Below, piece after piece: positions 24,355 through 36,757 of a DNA stretch of 64,000 nucleotides (positions are counted from its first letter, which is position 1; the number at the start of each line of letters is the position of its first letter). The notes below the pieces were generated by a model. The model saw only the letters and a program-made list of their open reading frames with translations. It did no database searches and was not told the DNA's origin. The translations under genes and the position numbers were made by a program. This DNA is from Megamerina dolium (Eukaryota; Arthropoda; Insecta; Diptera; Megamerinidae), in the NCBI GenBank assembly GCA_963854835.1, contig OY978525.1, forward strand, positions 4,111,501-4,175,500. Reading direction: 5' to 3'.

Positions 24355-24514
24355 CATTTCTTATATTAGTACACAGAAACAGTAAACCTCTGGAGGTATG
24401 TAATGTAGGACCAACTGTAATTATTTTTGTCTTTTCAAAATTTTTTCGAAATAGAGTATTAAAAAAAAAAATAAATATGTGGCACTTATAAGCTCCGAAG
24501 GGCTTTTTGTAAGA

Positions 24515-24783
24515 GTTTCAATTCCATTACCGTTGTGCGTGTTAAATTAAAAGGGACCTAATTATTTTAACCGGTTCCGAATGGTAGTACTCTTACGACA
24601 TCACTTTTTCTGAGCTTTTTCGCAAAGATCTTTTAGAAGCTTTTCCATAGAAAATTGTTACTGCCAGAAGAATTGCCAATTGCTTGCCAACAGGTGGGTA
24701 CCATTCGAAAGGAAAATCTTTTCGGTATAAAAATTGTTATGCTTCAGCCGTGGATTGAATCCACGACCTACAGATCAGATCAG
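24515..24783 (-). mobile_element. tRNA-derived SINE, copy 2
   Basis: Minus-strand copy. The B-box region reads GTGGATTCAATCCACGG on the minus strand, followed by the shared body CTGAAGCATAACAATTTTTA, TTTCCTTTCGAATGG and TAACAATTTTCTATGGAAAA, with a GGAACCGGTTAAAATAATTA tail. The A-box part of the head is lost. Confidence 0.7.
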
Positions 24784-24969
24784 ATTTCTTATATTAGTAA
24801 ACAGAAATATATGGCCTTTGGAGGTATGAAATGTAGGACTAATTCTAATTATTTTTGTCTTTTCAAAATTTTTTCGAAATAGATTTACATCATATCTCTC
24901 CACTCATTAAGGGGATTACCTTAGAATATAAACATTCGTCATAAAACATGCTTCCAACACTCCAAGGGT

Positions 24970-25265
24970 GGTTCTTTTTTTTTTTGCGTGCTAAATTTAA
25001 GACAGTTTTAGAAGGGACTTACTTATCTTAGCCGCTTCCGAACGGCAGAACCGTTGTGACGTCACTGTTTTCTGAACTTTGTCATAGAGCTCTTTTAGAA
25101 GTTTTTTTATGGCAAATTGTTACTGCTGGAAGAAGTGTCAGTTGCTTGCTGACAATTCGAAAGAAAAATCTTTGCAATATTAAAGTTGTGCTTCAGCCGG
25201 GGATTAAATCCATGACCTACAGGTTAGAGGGCCAACGCAGTAACACACTAAGCTACTGCACCCAG
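24970..25265 (-). mobile_element. tRNA-derived SINE, copy 3 with both promoter boxes
   Basis: On the minus strand the head reads GGGTGCAGTAGCTTAGTGTG, then TTACTGCGTTGGCCC. GTCATGGATTTAATCCCC follows about 35 bp later. These match the spacing of tRNA A and B boxes (A-box complement 25246-25256, B-box complement 25201-25217). The body matches the other copies (CTGAAGCACAACTTTAATAT, TTTTTCTTTCGAATTGTC, TGCCGTTCGGAAGCGGCTAA). It is one of the two copies with a nearly complete head. Confidence 0.78.
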
Positions 25266-25680
25266 GGTGATACTAGAATAGCGAAATATATAACTGAGAC
25301 TCATTTATTTCGTCATCATTGTATTTCCTTCAAACACATTTACATCCTACCTCCACCAATTATCGAGGTGGCTTTACAAAAATAACTTCATATTTGCTCA
25401 GAAATTACCTCTATGACAGTTATAACTTCGCTTCCATTAGTTTTAACTCCTCAATATTTTTCTCGAACTTACTTATCCCATATTTGCACCCGGTAACGGG
25501 GTACCAACACAAAAGACCCGAAAATGGATAATTAATTCTGTAATTATCCATGAATTTCTTCCAATTTTGAACTCCATAGATTTTACCTTCCCTATATTTT
25601 TTCCGAACTTATGAATTTCCTATTTCCACCCTTTAAGTGGAGCTATGACCCAATTTTCGTATCAGACGCATTGATTCGCA

Positions 25681-27809
25681 TATCTAAGCGCAATTTTAAA
25701 CGTATTGAAAGGTAAATAATTTAAAAAATATTTAAAAAAAATTTATATTGTTCTAACATGCTCTTCCTACAAAAATTTGATTTATTAACTCTGTTCCGAT
25801 AGCTTATATTGATAAATATTTTGAAAGAATTAGGCAACTCGTTCAAAAATGCCCGACGACAACAGTTTATATTAGTTTGCCATGCAAAAAATGTAGAAAA
25901 AAAAAATATAAAACTGTTTATTACAAGCATTTAGGCAATATTTCACACAAAAATTGCTTAATTTTTTTTTTTCTTTTTCAAATCATACATACTCACACTC
26001 ATACTCATGCTTAAGTCTTATAAGCTAAATACGAATAAGAATACGAGTATTGTGCACTTTTCACTTTCTCATTCATCGTTATCATCATTGTTGCAAATGA
26101 GATCGAGCGAAACATGAAAAAGTAATAGGAAATTTTAGTTTTGCTACAAATAAAATGTGCATTAAACATGCAACATTTCGGCATGTTGCACGAAAATAGA
26201 ATTTTTACTCTTTTACAATTACAATTATGCTTAAACAGACTGTTACTCCAATTTCCCACATTTTCCGAAGAAGAAGAAGAAGAAGAAGAAAAAAGTTAAA
26301 TAAAAGACTTTCAAAATGTTTTCAAATCAAAATAATTCCCAAGCTTAAAAATAACAAATGAAATCAAATGAAAAGAGTTGTGAAGAGGAGTAAACATGTA
26401 AATAACCAATTATGAATTTATGATTTAATGATTAAAACTTGAACTCGAAACAGTGATGTTGAAAAAAAAAAAAACTTAGTTGGTTAACGGACGGACAGAT
26501 GACAGTTGACATGACAGAGTGTGTGGTTTATTCTTCTTCTTCTCTATAATTCTCTATTGTTTACATACTGCATACTGCGGCTGCTATTGTTGTTTCAAGA
26601 TTATACATTTACCATTGAATTGAGGGGAGAAAAATGAATATGCAATTTCAATTGGCAGTTGCAGTTACGAGTATATACAATATTAATAGCACACAAAAAA
26701 AAAAAAAATCACATCAATGTAATTCCTGTTTCAGTATTTTATTTGAAAAGTTTGAACTATGAACTCTTAAATTGAGAGAAGGAGGCGGAGAAAAAGACCA
26801 CAACAATAGAAAAAGTAGTATACGTTTTTGCTGTTGCAATAGCAGCAATAATATTAACAGTGCTTACTAACTGTTTTCTTTAATTTTTTGTTTGTTTTCT
26901 ATCTTACTACCTTTACATATCTCATATAAGCTGATATAATATGATAGCATCTCCACGTGAGTGTGTGTATGTGTGTGTGTTTTTATAATTATTACAACAA
27001 CAATAAAACGATAATCATAATAATAATGAAATGTGCCTGTCAATATAATCATTATCATCATCATCATTAACAACAGCATCATATATAATATATTACATGA
27101 ACATTAGATTGGTTCCAAAAATATTAACTTTCTGTGATTCTCATACTATGACTATTGAAAGACTTTATTTCATCTAAGTAACAATCAGAACAAATTTGGT
27201 GTATTTTGAAGTAAGTTTAATTACATTGACTTCCAAATTATAATGAAAAATCATTTTTTTTAGGAGTTTTGGCAGGCAGGAAACATGTATGTAATTTTTT
27301 CTGACTAAAATCTATTGGTATAGTCACATAATTTATCAGTTTGTATAAAAACCATATAGTAAAAATTAAATAATAAAAATTACACAGTAAATTCCAACAA
27401 ATATTCGGTGTTACAATGCTCGTATATGGAATTTTCCATATTCATGTTCAATCAAATTGACCCAGTGTGAACCAAATTTGAGAGATTATTTTTGAGGTCA
27501 AAAATAAACGTTTTGCTATTCGGAATTTGATTTTAATCCGTCTTAACAGTAGAACTCGCGAAATTTTTAGAAAATAATTTTTTTTTTCATCACCTACAAC
27601 AACAAAATTTACAATTTTCTAATATTATTTTTGAGAAATATCTCTTAGAATACCTTTCATTGCATAAAAAATTATATTTTGAAAATATAAATAATTTTTT
27701 GGACATATCTACTATATAATAGATACACACTTGCGACTTTATATATGCATTTATATAGCTAATTTATTATTTTAAACCTATATCTATATTGAAATAATTT
27801 TTTTTAATG
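25681..27809. other. AT-rich non-coding stretch with microsatellites
   Basis: Contains a GAA run at 26267-26290, a GT run near 26960-26982, and ATC/AAT triplets near 27050. No gene or element is supported. Confidence 0.65.
26267..26290. repeat. GAA microsatellite
   Basis: Eight GAA/AAG triplets in an otherwise non-coding stretch. Confidence 0.85.
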
Positions 27810-27811
27810 TA

Positions 27812-28360
27812 AAGGGTGTTCAAATTTGAGGTTAGAAAGGTTATTGTAGAAAAAATTTTTTTTTTTGCAATGAAAAATTCAGATTTATTAAAAAAAACAT
27901 GAAATATAGTTTTGGAAATTAATAATTAAATAAAATATCAGCCAAATGAACGTCTCCGGTACGTCAACAAATTTCGGGAACATATTTATCAACAAATGTA
28001 GCTCTATTGCAGTTATTGATATGAATAATTACAATTTTTTTTAGCTTTTGAATCGTTTGTGGATTATTATCATAGATACTACTCTTTTACATAAACCCAT
28101 ACATGATCTTGAACACTAACCATCATTTAAATTGTTTAAACAAAATTAAACGTCCATCAAATTTCATCTTCAGTAAATTAATTATTTGATGATTAGTTTA
28201 TTAATTAAATTAAATTGAATTAAAGCACATTTTTAAGTCGTTCCATGACAAAAATTTTACACATTTTTATTTTACAAATATCAAAGAATGACATTTGAAT
28301 ATTTGATATTTCACAAAATGACAGCTAATTTACTTTCGAATCCCAAACTTGAACACCCTT
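27812..28360 (-). mobile_element. Non-autonomous Tc1/mariner-type element
   Basis: A 549 bp element with ends AAGGGTGTTCAAATTTGAGG on the left and, on the minus strand at the right, AAGGGTGTTCAAGTTTGGGA. TA lies on both sides (27810-27811 and 28361-28362). Inside, only a short transposase C-terminal remnant is visible. The terminal repeats and the protein scrap differ from those of the four classical mariners here. Confidence 0.8.
27930..28110 (-). pseudogene. Transposase C-terminal remnant
   Basis: On the minus strand the sequence reads, with stops, YGFM-KSSIYDNNPQTIQKL followed by KKNCN, and further on RRTGDVHLADILFNY. The pattern KSxVYxxxPxTIxxL followed by a CRRxxGxHLxDIIF-like ending is typical of the C-terminus of a Tc1/mariner-superfamily transposase group in insects. 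The catalytic core is not present. The identification rests on motif memory and a short match. Confidence 0.5.
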
Positions 28361-28362
28361 TA

Positions 28363-28992
28363 TATATGTTTGCAAGCATTTGCAATATTACATGATCTTG
28401 CAATTAAAATATAAAATGTTTATATTGATTGGTGCTGAAGGTTTTTTGGTTTGACACCCCCTTCCCCCTCTCTCTCTCTCTTGCTCTCCATCTCTTTCTA
28501 TCTTTCTCTTACTCTGACTCTATCATTTCATTCAATTTGATTTCCTACTGCTATTGATTTTTTGAAAAATTTTTTTCCATTTCTTCATCATACCTAATTC
28601 ACTATGTACTTTGTGGTTTGTGCATGTGCTGTGGTGGACAACCCCAAAGACTTCAGACACATACTTACTTGTTATTGCTGAACCATTCACCTTGTTTACT
28701 TTTGCTTATAAATCAAAACAAACAGATGAAGAGGAAAACATACAATTTGTTATGAAATTAAAAAAGTTGCTTTCTCAACTCATCATTACATATATTGTTG
28801 TTGTTTGTTTTGTGGGTGTTACCGCATTGATGATTTTATGAACAATGATTGCATTGATAGTACCTTACATATGGTATATTGGTTATATAATACAAGTTCT
28901 AACAAAAAAAAAAAAAAAAACAAGCTTAAATCGCAATAATAGAAAAATAATAAATATTTTTCCTATATAATTGTAGGTACTTGTATGCATAT
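28363..28992. other. Spacer with CT tract
   Basis: Holds a polypyrimidine tract (about 28456-28510) and a poly-A run at 28904-28921. No gene or element is seen. Confidence 0.6.
28456..28510. repeat. Polypyrimidine (CT) tract
   Basis: CCCCCTTCCCCC followed by CT dinucleotides and CTTT repeats. Such tracts occur in introns and promoters; no function is shown. Confidence 0.8.
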
Positions 28993-29407
28993 TAGAGTGG
29001 TCCTTAAAAATCAAATGAACGATATTTTTCAGGTCCACCCTCTCAATCGCTAAGATCACTGTCAAAGATATCACATATAAATTTTGGTACCGATTGAAGA
29101 TGGTTAAGGGGTGCCGCACAGGGGCCAAAGTTCAGTTTCTTCTATGGAGACTCAAAAAATTAAAGTAAAATTTTTTTCATCTAATACCTAAAACCGATAC
29201 TACTATAGTCGAAGTTATCACATATAAAATTTGGTCCCTATCGGAGACGGTTAAGAAATCTGAAATTTGACCCATATGCAAACAATCTCCAATCGTGACC
29301 AAAAAAATATATGTGATATTTTTGATCGTAGTATTATTGATTGAGGTGGTGAAGTTGTGTGGAAATGTGATATAAAAATATTCTTCCTACATTTAAGGAC
29401 CACCCTA
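28993..29407. mobile_element. Inverted-repeat element (MITE-like)
   Basis: A 415 bp element with ends TAGAGTGGTCCTTAAA on the left and, on the minus strand at the right, TAGGGTGGTCCTTAAAT. ATAT lies on each side (28989-28992 and 29408-29411), a possible target duplication, although ATAT is common here. Inside, a phrase TATCACATATAAA(A)TTTGGTnCC followed by GATTGAAGATGGTTAAG or GGAGACGGTTAAG occurs twice about 150 bp apart. No transposase frame is seen. Confidence 0.65.
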
Positions 29408-29411
29408 ATAT

Positions 29412-31398
29412 TGATATTGAGCGAAATAATTAAAATTAATTCTCGCTCGTAATTAGAAAGCAAACTTAGAGGCCCTGAAATTGTTTGAATATTGCTAAAA
29501 AATATAATTTTCCTCCTAAAAATTTCTAAAATTGGCCTGTAGTACATTCGAATTTTGAGAAAAATTTTAAAAATCTAAGTTTTTTTAATTTTTATTGAAT
29601 TTCTCATTATTTATTTATATTTTCAAGAACATTTGCGTTCTGTAGAAATATTGAAAAAAATAAAAAATTTTAAGCAAACTGAATAAAATCATAAAAAAGT
29701 TATTTTAAGAATTCGCCAAAAAATGAAGTGATCATTTTAAATTTTTTACACGTCAAATGGGCTCATTTGTCTGTCTTTTGTTATTCATATACATATAGTA
29801 TCATTATTATCATTAACATTGTCATCGTCAGTTGTGCATATGCGAAGAAGAATATCATCATCGTGCAAAATATTGAATTGTTTTTTTTTCATTCTTTTGG
29901 CATTTTGTAAATTTAATCAATATATATGATAATGGCATTGTCATATACATAATAAAAAAAAAATCAATAAGAACACCAAACAATTAACACAAACAACACC
30001 ATCATCGTCATCATCATATACGCAAGTTGATGTACAATTATTTGCATGCATATATTGATGAAGTTGTGCAAGCGCAATGAAGTAGCATGCAAATTGCAGT
30101 TAACCATTAGGGGGATCATAAAAATGATAATAAATGCAATAAATATTATCACACATGCAACTGGAGTCCATTGGACAAGTCATTCATTTGGTCAAAGCCA
30201 AATTTAAGCGCTAATTGACAATGAATGAAATTTAATACAACCAAAAGAAATCAATAATGCCATCTCACGACCGACAACAAAACAACAACAATCAGAATAA
30301 CATTAAAACAACAATTATCATACATACAAATGCAAATGACACAAATTAAAATTACATTAATTCTACGTAAAAGCTTCTTTATTACGTACATAATAATAAT
30401 AATATTCTCATTCTATGCATGCATTCATGTGAATATGTAAGCATATCTGAATGTGCCCAGTGGGAAAGTCCACTAAAGAATTAACGAATGATAATTTGTA
30501 TATATTCTTTGGTATGCTAAAACCTAATTTGTAAAGAATTAATTTCAAAAACACACATCTCATTGATGGCATTTTTCCCATTGGGATATATACGCTTGGG
30601 TATAAATATCATACATACAAAATATATTGTGGGTAGTATATACCTAGTATTATCTGTTCAATATATATATATATTGTATATATTTGTGACGACGCATTAT
30701 CAACACTTTGTTGGTGTTAATACGACTATACGACTTTGTGGTGACATTGTCAATGCTCTCAAAAGGTGTAAGAAAATTATTAAGTATAAGCGCAGGCGGT
30801 TGTGCTGAGTGTGATATAAAAAAATTAAAAATTTTATATAAAATACAATATACATTGATTGCATATTAATAATATATTTTATTTCATATAAAATATACAT
30901 ACCATGTATGTCTGCGCGACTATAGTATACGATTATAGAAGCAATTTATTGAAATGTGCTAATTTATGTGTGATGGTCAAAGTAATTGTAGAAAAAAAAT
31001 GTTGAATGAATAAATGAATGCAAGCAAACATTAATGAATGGAAAAAATATTGTTTGTTCGCAGAGAAATAGTTTTTTTTTTTTTTTTAATTTTTAGGGAA
31101 CAGTCAATAAACAGATATATGCGGAAATAAGTAGTAAATGAGATTTTATTTAAGAGAAACATGGGAAATATTATTATTATGAGTAATATTCAAAAAAATT
31201 CATACGAAGAAAATCAAATAAGTTTTACCCGGCAAATGAGTTACAGATTTTTATACGTATTTTTTTTGCAGTATACGAATCAGAAGTTGGTTGGATTCGA
31301 TTATTCAGAAAATTCAACCGAAGGAATCCAAAAAGTCTTGTTCTGCAGAAGAAATACACATTTTTTTACGAATTTTCGTTGCAAAATTCGAATCAGAT
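29412..31398. other. AT-rich non-coding stretch
   Basis: Contains ATC/CAT triplets near 30001-30020 and TATA repeats near 30660-30685. No gene is supported. Confidence 0.65.
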
Positions 31399-31735
31399 GT
31401 TGCCGTAGCCCAGTGGTTAGTGCATTGGCTTTCTGACCCGTACGGCGTGGATTAAATCCCTAACTGTAATTTCGAACTTTAATATCCAAAATACTTTTCT
31501 TTCGAATTTTGCTGACCCACAGGCAAGAAATTTTCAATTCTTCCTGAAATAAGCTCTGTAATAAGGCTCAGAAAAAGTGATATCAGAAGGGTTCTGCCAT
31601 CCGGAACAGGCTAATATAAGTAATTCCCTGCTAATACTGTCCAAATTTAATACGCCCAATAGGTCTTTCTGGCTAGAGTGTGTCCTCTCCAAGGATAGGC
31701 ACACTAATCTAACCTTACTTTGACTCCGTCAGGTC
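31399..31735 (+). mobile_element. tRNA-derived SINE, copy 4 (most complete)
   Basis: The head begins TGCCGTAGCCCAGTGGTTAG. The A-box-like TAGCCCAGTGG lies at 31406-31416 and the B-box-like GTGGATTAAATCC at 31447-31459, about 40 bp apart as in tRNA genes. The body is shared with the other copies (AACTTTAATATCCAAAATAC, TTTTCTTTCGAATT, TTCTGCCATCCGGAACAGGC, TAATATAAGTAATTCCCTGC). The 3' part extends past the others through AGGTCTTTCTGGCTAGAGTG to about 31735. The head does not fold as a clean functional tRNA, so it is a SINE rather than a tRNA gene. Confidence 0.8.
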
Positions 31736-31789
31736 GCATTTCATATTTAATCTGAAAAAAAAAATTATAAAAATTTTTATTTCATTAAA

Positions 31790-32260
31790 ATACTAAATAA
31801 TCACACATAGGAAGGTAACATGTACGACCAACCACCACAAATTTTTCTTACTTAACTTTTTTCTGAAAATACTTATTCGCTATTTCCACCGCTTATGGCG
31901 GCTTCCATTCAAGATAAATTAAAAAGCAACTAAAAACCGACTTATAAATTGCAAATTGTATGTTTCTATAAATTTCGCCTGTCAGAGTGCATCTACAAAA
32001 GTGAAATATATTTCCCAGCTGCATTAATTCTTACTATTCAACATTTTTTCTGAACATACTTATCTCATCTTCATCTTCATCTCTTAAGGCGGCTTCCATA
32101 CAAAATGAACTAAAATGTGCCAGAAACTCGACTTATAACCCAGTAATAGCCCTTAGAATAGTGAAACTTATGATTGATGTCCATTAATTTTTATGTCTCA
32201 ATATTTCCTCAAATATTTTACCCCCTTTCGCCGCTCTTTCTTCCAATTACACAAAAAACA
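31790..32260 (+). repeat. Family A tandem array
   Basis: About three units with AGGTAACATGTACGACCAAC, AACTTTTTTCTGAAAATACT and GGCGGCTTCCATTCAAGAT. A second pass shows GGCGGCTTCCATACAAAATG. Its left edge begins about 55 bp after the SINE. Confidence 0.7.
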
Positions 32261-32510
32261 TCAATTTTGTAGAGTAGCCTACAGTAGGGTATACATTATC
32301 TTGGTAGAAATATTGGCAAGGAAAAATAAATAGGGGTCAATCATAGATTTTCTTTGCTCTCAGGAGGATTCCTGTGCAGTCACGGGATTTTTTTTGTTAA
32401 TTTGGATGTATTTTACATGCATTTTGTAGAGGAGACTCCATAAGGTGTGAGAATATGGAGGAAGCCAAATTTTCTGGGATAAAAAAATTGTTGGGGTAAT
32501 ATTATGGTAT
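32261..32510 (-). repeat. Family A units, reverse orientation
   Basis: Complementary landmarks (GGGGTCAATCATAGATTTTC, TCAGGAGGATTCCTGTGCAG, TTTTGTAGAGGAGACTCCAT) face the forward array just to the left, so the two arrays are head to head with almost no gap. Confidence 0.6.
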
Positions 32511-32694
32511 TTATATTTAGGTATGAAGTACGATTAAACGCTGAATTGAATATTTATTTTGTTTGTTTTTTTCGTTTTTTCAGGATTTATTTTTATTATT
32601 TTATTTTATTTTCTGATTAAATATTTTTTTTGCAGCAGTTTTTTTTTTGTCAGAAATAAAAATGATTTAAAAAAAAAAAAAAAAAAATATCACA

Positions 32695-32935
32695 AAAAAC
32701 CATGAAAATATTGTATACGATGCTCAGCAGGCTTATTCCAATGCAGTTAGAGCAAAGGCTGGGGTAATATTTATGAATATCAAGTAGAGTATTCTGGAAT
32801 TCTTGCATCCTTGCTTAGCTTGCTTTTATCTAGCCACATTTTACATATAAGCTGCTGCATAGTGAAAAGTAGATGTTTGCCTCCATCGTCGTACTTCTCT
32901 GCTTCAGGTTCATGACATTCCATAAAGCCGGTATT
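32695..32935 (-). pseudogene. Non-LTR reverse transcriptase fragment
   Basis: On the minus strand two reverse-transcriptase landmarks of insect LINEs appear in order. A segment reads EAEKYDDGGKHLLFTMQQLI followed by CKMWLDKSKLSKDARI, resembling the GGxxLxxxLxQLIxKIWxEExxPxxW region. After a frame change comes NCIGISLLSIVYNIFM (about 32748 down to 32701), resembling the NYRGISLLxxxYK motif. The catalytic FADD box is absent. The region is less AT-rich than its surroundings, as expected for a coding remnant. Confidence 0.62.
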
Positions 32936-35900
32936 TATTGATTACCACCTCGACAGCAGTACACATGAAATAGGATATGTGTATGGTATGGAGTATTTTA
33001 CCTAAGCAGATTTAATAGTGTAAACAAGAGTTTGCTTATCTAAGTTTTTCTCTAAGTAACACTGCGTTTGTAGGTAGCTGGTAGCAATCTATAGGTCAAT
33101 TGCCCTGAAAATATGGTTTCGGTCAATCATCATGTAATTTTTAATTTTCTTATATTGGGACAGACAAGTCGCTTTCGATATCAAGATGAATAATTCTTTT
33201 ATAGAAGATTTCTCGTTGAGTTTAATTTTTCTGAGTGTTGAATATGTGATGGAGAATAATTTATAAAATAGAACTCGATGAAAATACACATTTAATCAAA
33301 TCGTTTATTAACACAATGGACATGTGTCCGTTTTTTTTTTTTTTTTGAATGTTCAGAGTAAACGAGAGTGAACGAAAAGACATTTTTTCACCAAATGACG
33401 TTACTAATATATAAGCAAGGTTTTCTGATCGATAAGGCTGCATATATATTATGTCATCATAGACAGGGTTGTTTAAAATGAAATGTATATGGTAGAAATC
33501 TACTGTCAGTGTAAATGCTCACAAATGGTTTTTTTTCATTGCATCGTCCTTCTAGTCCGTCACAGCTTTTACTGCTGTTTAGTGCTGCGATGAAATTTAA
33601 TTTGATTCATTCTTATTTCATTGCCTTGCAGCACATTTAACACCGATGAGCGAAATAAATTTTATTTTAATATTTTTGGATGACAACCTTTAGAATTGAT
33701 ACTTTATAAAAAATAAAAAAATATAATAATATAAAATAAAAAGATAAATAAAAAGACAAAAAAAAAAAACTCAAAATGTTCACCCATATGTGTATATATT
33801 GTGTATGTACATATATGAAGATGACCAAAAAAGGCAACTTGAAAAAAGTATTAAAAAAAAAAGCAAAAAAAAAAATAATAGCTACAGTATATCAGCTCCA
33901 TTCCATTGCCGTCAACTTATATTCGTACCATCACCAAAATCACCACACCAGCTATAGGTGTACGTACAATCAGCCATCCAGTCAGCCAGTCCGCCTGTCA
34001 CGAAATCAAACAAAGTCAGTAATTACCATTAATGGTAATTGACCGAATAACAACGATGACAACTTTTGTTTTTTGTTTTTTATATGATTATTTTTACTGT
34101 TTGTATATTTTTTATATGGCAAAAGGTACATGCATACATACATACTTGTGTGTATATAGAGGATATAGACTGTAAGCGGGAGGTATGAAATAAAAAATAA
34201 AAAAAAAATCATAAGCAAGAAAAGAGTTCGATTACATGACATCGTCAGCTGTATACCATTCACCTATTATCACCAACACAAGCTTTGCAAACACACACAT
34301 GTGTTTATATATGCATATGAGCGTAGGTATATGGCTATGGCCAACACTTGATGTAGGCTTTGTTGTTGATGATGCCCTCCATCTGAGGATTTTATATGTT
34401 ACTTATTAGCTCACAAACAGTAAACATAATAATAATTATAATAATAATAATGAAAAAAAAATTATAATAATAAAATATAACAATAATGAACGATAAACAA
34501 CAACAACACCAAAGAGATAGACTTATATAGATATATGTATGTGTGTATATGTAGATGTATACATCTTATCTTAAGTTGTTGGCGTTTTAAAAGAAACAAT
34601 TTTTTGTCGATGCGATCAAATGTTGATGACCCTCAGCATTAATAAATTTACATTAAATGTTGTTATTATTATTTTTGTTGTTGTTATTGTTGTTGTATAT
34701 CAGTTTTGCGTTTTTCTCTTTTTTTTCTGCATTTTTTTTTTTGAATTATTTGGATTTTTGTTGTTCTTTTTGCGAACACATTTTATTACATACATACTGG
34801 TATTCGTAGTATAACACTTTACAATTGTAGCAAACTCAAGAAAATGGAGCAAAATCAATTGCAAATACATATTTTTGTTTTTTTTTTTGTACTTGTTCAT
34901 CGTTGTTTGAGTGAATTGTTTTGTATACAAAAAATGCTGTTTGTATGCGATTTGTTGTTATTACATAATTTCGATTTTATGGCTCGCTCTATTGATTTTT
35001 TCCTTTTGGTTTTCTTATTTTTATTTTAACTGTTGTTTTATTTTATGCCTTTGCGTAATGATTACATTATTTGTAATTTATTAATTTTATAGTTTTTTTA
35101 TTATTATTTTTTTGAGATTTTTTATTTATAGGGTGTTTTTTTATAGTTTTTAAAATATTTTTGTAATATTTTAAAGCATTATCTTACTTTTTTATGCATA
35201 TCTTCTTCATTTTTTGGAAGAAATCATATTTTTAACATACCAAGAGAGGCTAAAAATTATTAATAATCGTTAAATGAAGCAATAAGAAATCGAACGTGTA
35301 TGTATGTGTGTGTGTGACTTTGTGTATATACATATCACATTTAAAATGAATAGACAATTTGGCACTAACTACATGCACTGCCCACTATGAATATGTACAA
35401 TGCTTAAGTAATGCGATTAATTTATAATTTTTGATGATATTTCGATTTATTATATCTTCTTTCTATATTTTGATTATTAATTGTGTTGTATGTATATATA
35501 ATAAATGAAGTAAATTTTCGAGAGAAAAAGCTTAAAAGAAATTAACATTGTGATTATGTACTAAGTAGAAGTATAAGTATAAATATAAGTACTTAACATA
35601 AGTATGCATTTTCTCTTCAATGTAAGCATATTTTTAGATTAGATTTATTATTTACATATTTTCTTATAAATAGTAATTTCGTGGGCTTCAAATTCTTTAA
35701 ATTACCCATTTGATATTATAAAATGTTGTATTAGCATATTTAGAGAGCTTTTTGTCTAGTAGAAAAATTAGTGATATTGTTGTAAGTGATGTATTCTAAG
35801 AAGGGTCAGAAAATATATTCGATTTCAAAAGTAATGATACAAAAAATTTACATAGAATAAAATAATAATCATCATCGTTAGATGTTAATGATATTGTATT

Positions 35901-36710
35901 ATTAGAATTGATAATGGTTATTATATTTTTCATGATTTTTATTGTTATATTGGCTTGGCAACTAAAAAAGTGCCGATTTCATACATAGATGTTTCTGACT
36001 ATTCACACATATTTTTGATATATTTTGTCAATGTTATGAGTTTTTCTTTCTGATATTGTGTAGCTGTTACATTTTACTTACTTAAGAAGTAAATTGCATA
36101 TATTTTTGTTTGAAGATGGTAGTTTGGTGTAAATTTGTATATGAAAACATTTTCGATTATTTCGGCAATTTGTTACTTGTCAACACAATGCTTTGATTCC
36201 TGAGCATATTTAGATGTTTAAATTCAATAATAACACTGTGAGGCAACACTTTTTTATCCAAAATTACTCTAATCTTTCTCTTACCGAAATAAACAGCTCA
36301 AAACCCCCCTCTGTCGTCAAAGAAACTTGATCCTGAGGAGCAAAATGGTCTTCAATACGCCTATGCTGATCAAATTCAAACATTTTTTTTTAAATTTGGC
36401 TTCACAGTGTAATTAATTTTTATTAATTCTAAATTATGATAATAAAAATTAAAATCAGTTGTTGTATGTGTGTATATATGTATAATATACAAGTAAGCAG
36501 TGCCCATATTAGCGATTGTCTTGATATACAACTGGTTAAACAGTAACAATATAAATAAAATTTCTGAAAAATATATTATAAACAAACGAGTATACTTATA
36601 CACAATAGTCAACGTATGTAGGTATATGTTAGAGCTGAATAAAACTATAACAAGTACAACAATGAGTATGAATATTTATACAAAAGTAAAGAGAGCAGTG
36701 AGATTTAAAA

Positions 36711-36711
<1 letters not shown>

Positions 36712-36744
<33 letters not shown>

Positions 36745-36757
36745 TAATAATAATAAT
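36712..36757. repeat. TAA microsatellite
   Basis: TAA/AAT triplets with one AAA interruption. The open frame across it encodes an asparagine run by chance. Confidence 0.9.

Larger units (their letters stand above)
24355..25680 (+). repeat. Family A-type units interleaved with SINE copies
   Basis: Two segments about 429 bp apart (from 24355 and 24784) share TTTCTTATATTAGTA, GGAGGTATGNAATGTAGGAC and TTTTTGTCTTTTCAAAATTT. Each is followed by a minus-strand SINE copy, so a composite of repeat unit plus SINE has been duplicated in tandem. Further diverged family A landmarks follow to 25680 (CCACCAATTATCGAGGTGGC, then CTTTACAAAAATAAC). Confidence 0.68.

Noticed and set aside
31399..31465. Possible tRNA gene
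   Set aside because: Box A and B-like motifs are present but the stems do not pair well, and the segment continues into a body shared with three other loci, so it is a SINE head.
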